From contig JAAUPC010000143.1 of NCBI GenBank assembly GCA_012036325.1, positions 1 through 8,362 on the forward strand: DNA of 8,362 bases, written 5' to 3'. The position numbers and the translations under genes are program-made. The notes beneath the pieces were generated by a model, which ran no database searches, was not told the DNA's origin, and saw only the letters and a program-made list of their open reading frames with translations. Each line of letters starts with the position of its first letter. The first letter of the stretch is position 1. Source of the DNA: Paracoccaceae bacterium. Lineage in GTDB: Bacteria > Pseudomonadota > Alphaproteobacteria > Rhodobacterales > Rhodobacteraceae. This document shows positions 7,135 through 8,362 of this stretch, piece by piece.

Positions 7135-8313
7135 GTCTTTAAAGATTTTGATGTCCGGCCAAGTTGAAAAGAAATGTTTTGCTTGTTGGATAAAAGTCTG
7201 TGTGACATTGAAGTTAAGAGGATGATTTCGAGCTGGAAGTTAAAATTATATTTGTTATTATGTTTGTTGCTTGCAAACACATACATGGCTGAATCTTCAA
7301 TGTACTTGCTTGTCCGCTCCATTGATATAGCAACTTTTCAATTGGCCACGACTCAATCAAAGGCTCCCAACCAAAAACTCGCTGATTGAAGTAGTCAATT
7401 CCAACTATCATGTTTGTGTCTATTTCTCGTTTGCGTAGTGCATCCGCAAATCTAAAAAGAAACTTGTATTAACAAGAAACGCTCTTTATCGACAAACTTG
7501 TCAAGATAAGTCGAACCAACGGAAGTGCAACACCCTGTGAGTCGTCCAAAAACCATCCACACATACTTGGAGCATTTACACTTACTGACTTGATGTTAAT
7601 TGCGGCTAAACAAGTTGTTAAGTTGTATAAAGTTTATAGAATAAAAATACCTGGCTGTTCTCCATTTGATGATAAATCGTCTGAACGTGGAGAAGTGGCT
7701 GGTGAATTTCTGGCAGACGAGAAAGGTTGTGGACGAGACAAATTCGTCTGAGGATGTTTTAGTGCTCCTTGAATGACTGCTTGAGTAACAAGTAAGTCTT
7801 TGTAGGACATCCGACATACAACTTCACCGACTTCAAATTTCAAAGCTTGTCGAGGACCAGTGTACAAATTAGAAAGACCACGATGTGTACCTATTGGTTT
7901 TGCTACTTGAATGTCTTTGCTCATTACAACAGTCAAGTTGAACTCGTTGGAGATTTGGCAATTTGTTGACTGCTCGGCTGACAATTAAACACCTAACTTA
8001 GATTCATGATTCTGAAAATAACATTAAGGAAACATTCTTCTTTTATTAAGTAAGGTACCTGGATTTCAAAGTTTGACTCAATCACTCCACTTGCATCGTT
8101 CAAATTTAAGACAGCTGTCGTGTGACCAACCAGCGCCAAACTGTTTGACTTTAGACGAGTCTTCCAGCAATAACAAATCCGATTCTTTTAATGTGATCTT
8201 CAGAGTGATTGTATGTGGTGGTTTGTAATCAGGCAACAATTTAGTTGATAAATTTCTAACCAAAACACCATCTTTTGGTGCTCCAACTATGATTTGCTGG
8301 TCGGTGTTCTCTT
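7135..8313 (-). CDS. VPS13-family lipid-transfer protein, five internal exons (eukaryotic)
   Basis: VPS13 proteins are very large bridges that move lipids between membranes at contact sites. Exons on the minus strand, in gene order, are 8313-8059, 7972-7651, 7605-7494, 7451-7285 and 7232-7135. They read through as one protein: PPHTITLKITLKESDLLLLE; FEVGEVVCRMSYKDLLVTQA; APSMCGWFLDDSQGVALPL; then IDYFNQRVFGWEPLIESWPI, and after a splice, HPLNFNVTQTFIQQAKHFF. The D-Y-[FY]-N...WEPLIE.W block followed by 'LN.NVT.T.I' is characteristic of VPS13 just before the adaptor-binding domain. Introns 2-4 keep phase exactly. For the first junction only the acceptor GAG|CAG (exon start 7972) keeps the frame. 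One extra A in the AAA at 8150-8152 breaks exon 1; removing it gives SKSNSLALVGHTTAVLNL. The gene is partial at both ends, and the left end meets bacterial DNA. The paralogue is undecided; a VPS13D-like member is possible. Confidence 0.85.
7233..7284 (-). other. intron, 52 bases (VPS13-like gene)
   Basis: It starts GTATGTG and ends TTCCAG. Removing it joins ATTCAGCCAT to CTCGAAATCATCC and gives KIQPSRNHPLNFNVTQ; reading through gives a low-complexity tail with an early stop. This is the best-supported intron. Confidence 0.8.
7452..7493 (-). other. intron, 42 bases (VPS13-like gene)
   Basis: It starts GTCGATAAAG and ends CTTTTTAG. Splicing restores the frame as LILTSLFADALRKREIDTN. A GTTTC donor 24 bases downstream would give the wrong phase. 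Confidence 0.7.
7606..7650 (-). other. intron, 45 bases (VPS13-like gene)
   Basis: It starts GTATTTTT after CAGCCAG and ends TTGTTTAG. The phase-1 junction gives EQPAAINIKSVSVNAPS. It is strongly AT-rich relative to the exons. Confidence 0.75.
7973..8058 (-). other. intron, about 86 bases (VPS13-like gene), acceptor uncertain
   Basis: It starts GTACCTTAC after FEIQ (ATCCAG). The obvious acceptors TTTTCAG and TTGTCAG both give stops in phase; the acceptor GCCGAG|CAG keeps the frame (FEIQ-QSTNCQISN). An uncorrected base error nearby could change this choice. Confidence 0.5.
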
Positions 8314-8362
8314 CTAAATAAACAGATAACTATTTAGTTGTTTAAAACATTAACTACCCGGT
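8314..8362 (-). other. 3' end of an upstream intron (VPS13-like gene)
   Basis: On the minus strand this edge stretch is AT-rich, has stops in the coding frame, and ends in a pyrimidine-poor acceptor TGTTTATTTAG before exon base 8313. The rest of the intron lies outside the window. Confidence 0.5.

Noticed and set aside
7174..7389. Plus-strand ORF of 71 codons in the AT-rich part
   Set aside because: It is antisense to the VPS13-like exons that carry the WEPLIESW motif and consistent splice sites; a chance frame.
1..8362. Mobile element or genomic island explaining the mixture
   Set aside because: No transposase, integrase, terminal repeats, tRNA gene or target-site duplication was seen at any join.
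1..8362. CRISPR array, tRNA or rRNA
   Set aside because: No regularly spaced direct repeats and no cloverleaf or rRNA-like sequence noticed by eye; a tool search could still find something weak.

Overview
The window is a mosaic, not one contiguous piece of a genome. At least five stretches of different origin are joined end to end. Most joins fall inside genes, and several real genes carry single-base frame errors. The simplest reading is a chimeric assembly or amplification product from a mixed sample (an animal plus bacteria). No intact, previously undescribed system could be supported.

The core, about 611-6810, is one GC-rich block whose proteins read as alphaproteobacterial, most like Rhodobacterales. 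It holds a truncated xseA (exodeoxyribonuclease VII large subunit, minus strand). Divergent to it is purD (purine synthesis), with a one-base frameshift. A 336-base intergenic region packed with hairpins follows, then lysC (aspartate kinase, complete). Next comes an unrecognised 253-codon gene on the minus strand, then ptsP (nitrogen-PTS enzyme I), frameshifted and cut off inside its C-terminal domain. These are ordinary housekeeping genes. XseA acts in DNA repair, PurD in IMP synthesis, LysC opens the aspartate-family amino acid pathway, and PtsP starts the regulatory nitrogen PTS phosphorelay.

To the left, 1-about 455 is the C-terminal part of an RND efflux pump from another GC-rich bacterium. 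A short piece (about 456-610) coding for a hydrophobic protein on the minus strand lies between it and xseA. To the right, about 6811-7131 carries the N-terminus of a Phd/YefM-like antitoxin joined in frame to a piece of a beta-CASP metallo-beta-lactamase RNA nuclease, plus a short unassigned tail.

From about 7132 to the end the DNA turns AT-rich and eukaryotic. On the minus strand it encodes five consecutive exons of a VPS13-family lipid-transfer protein, separated by introns of only 42-86 bases. This points to an animal (or other eukaryote) with a compact genome, and the taxon cannot be named from this alone. No tRNA, rRNA, CRISPR array, IS element or complete mobile element was seen.
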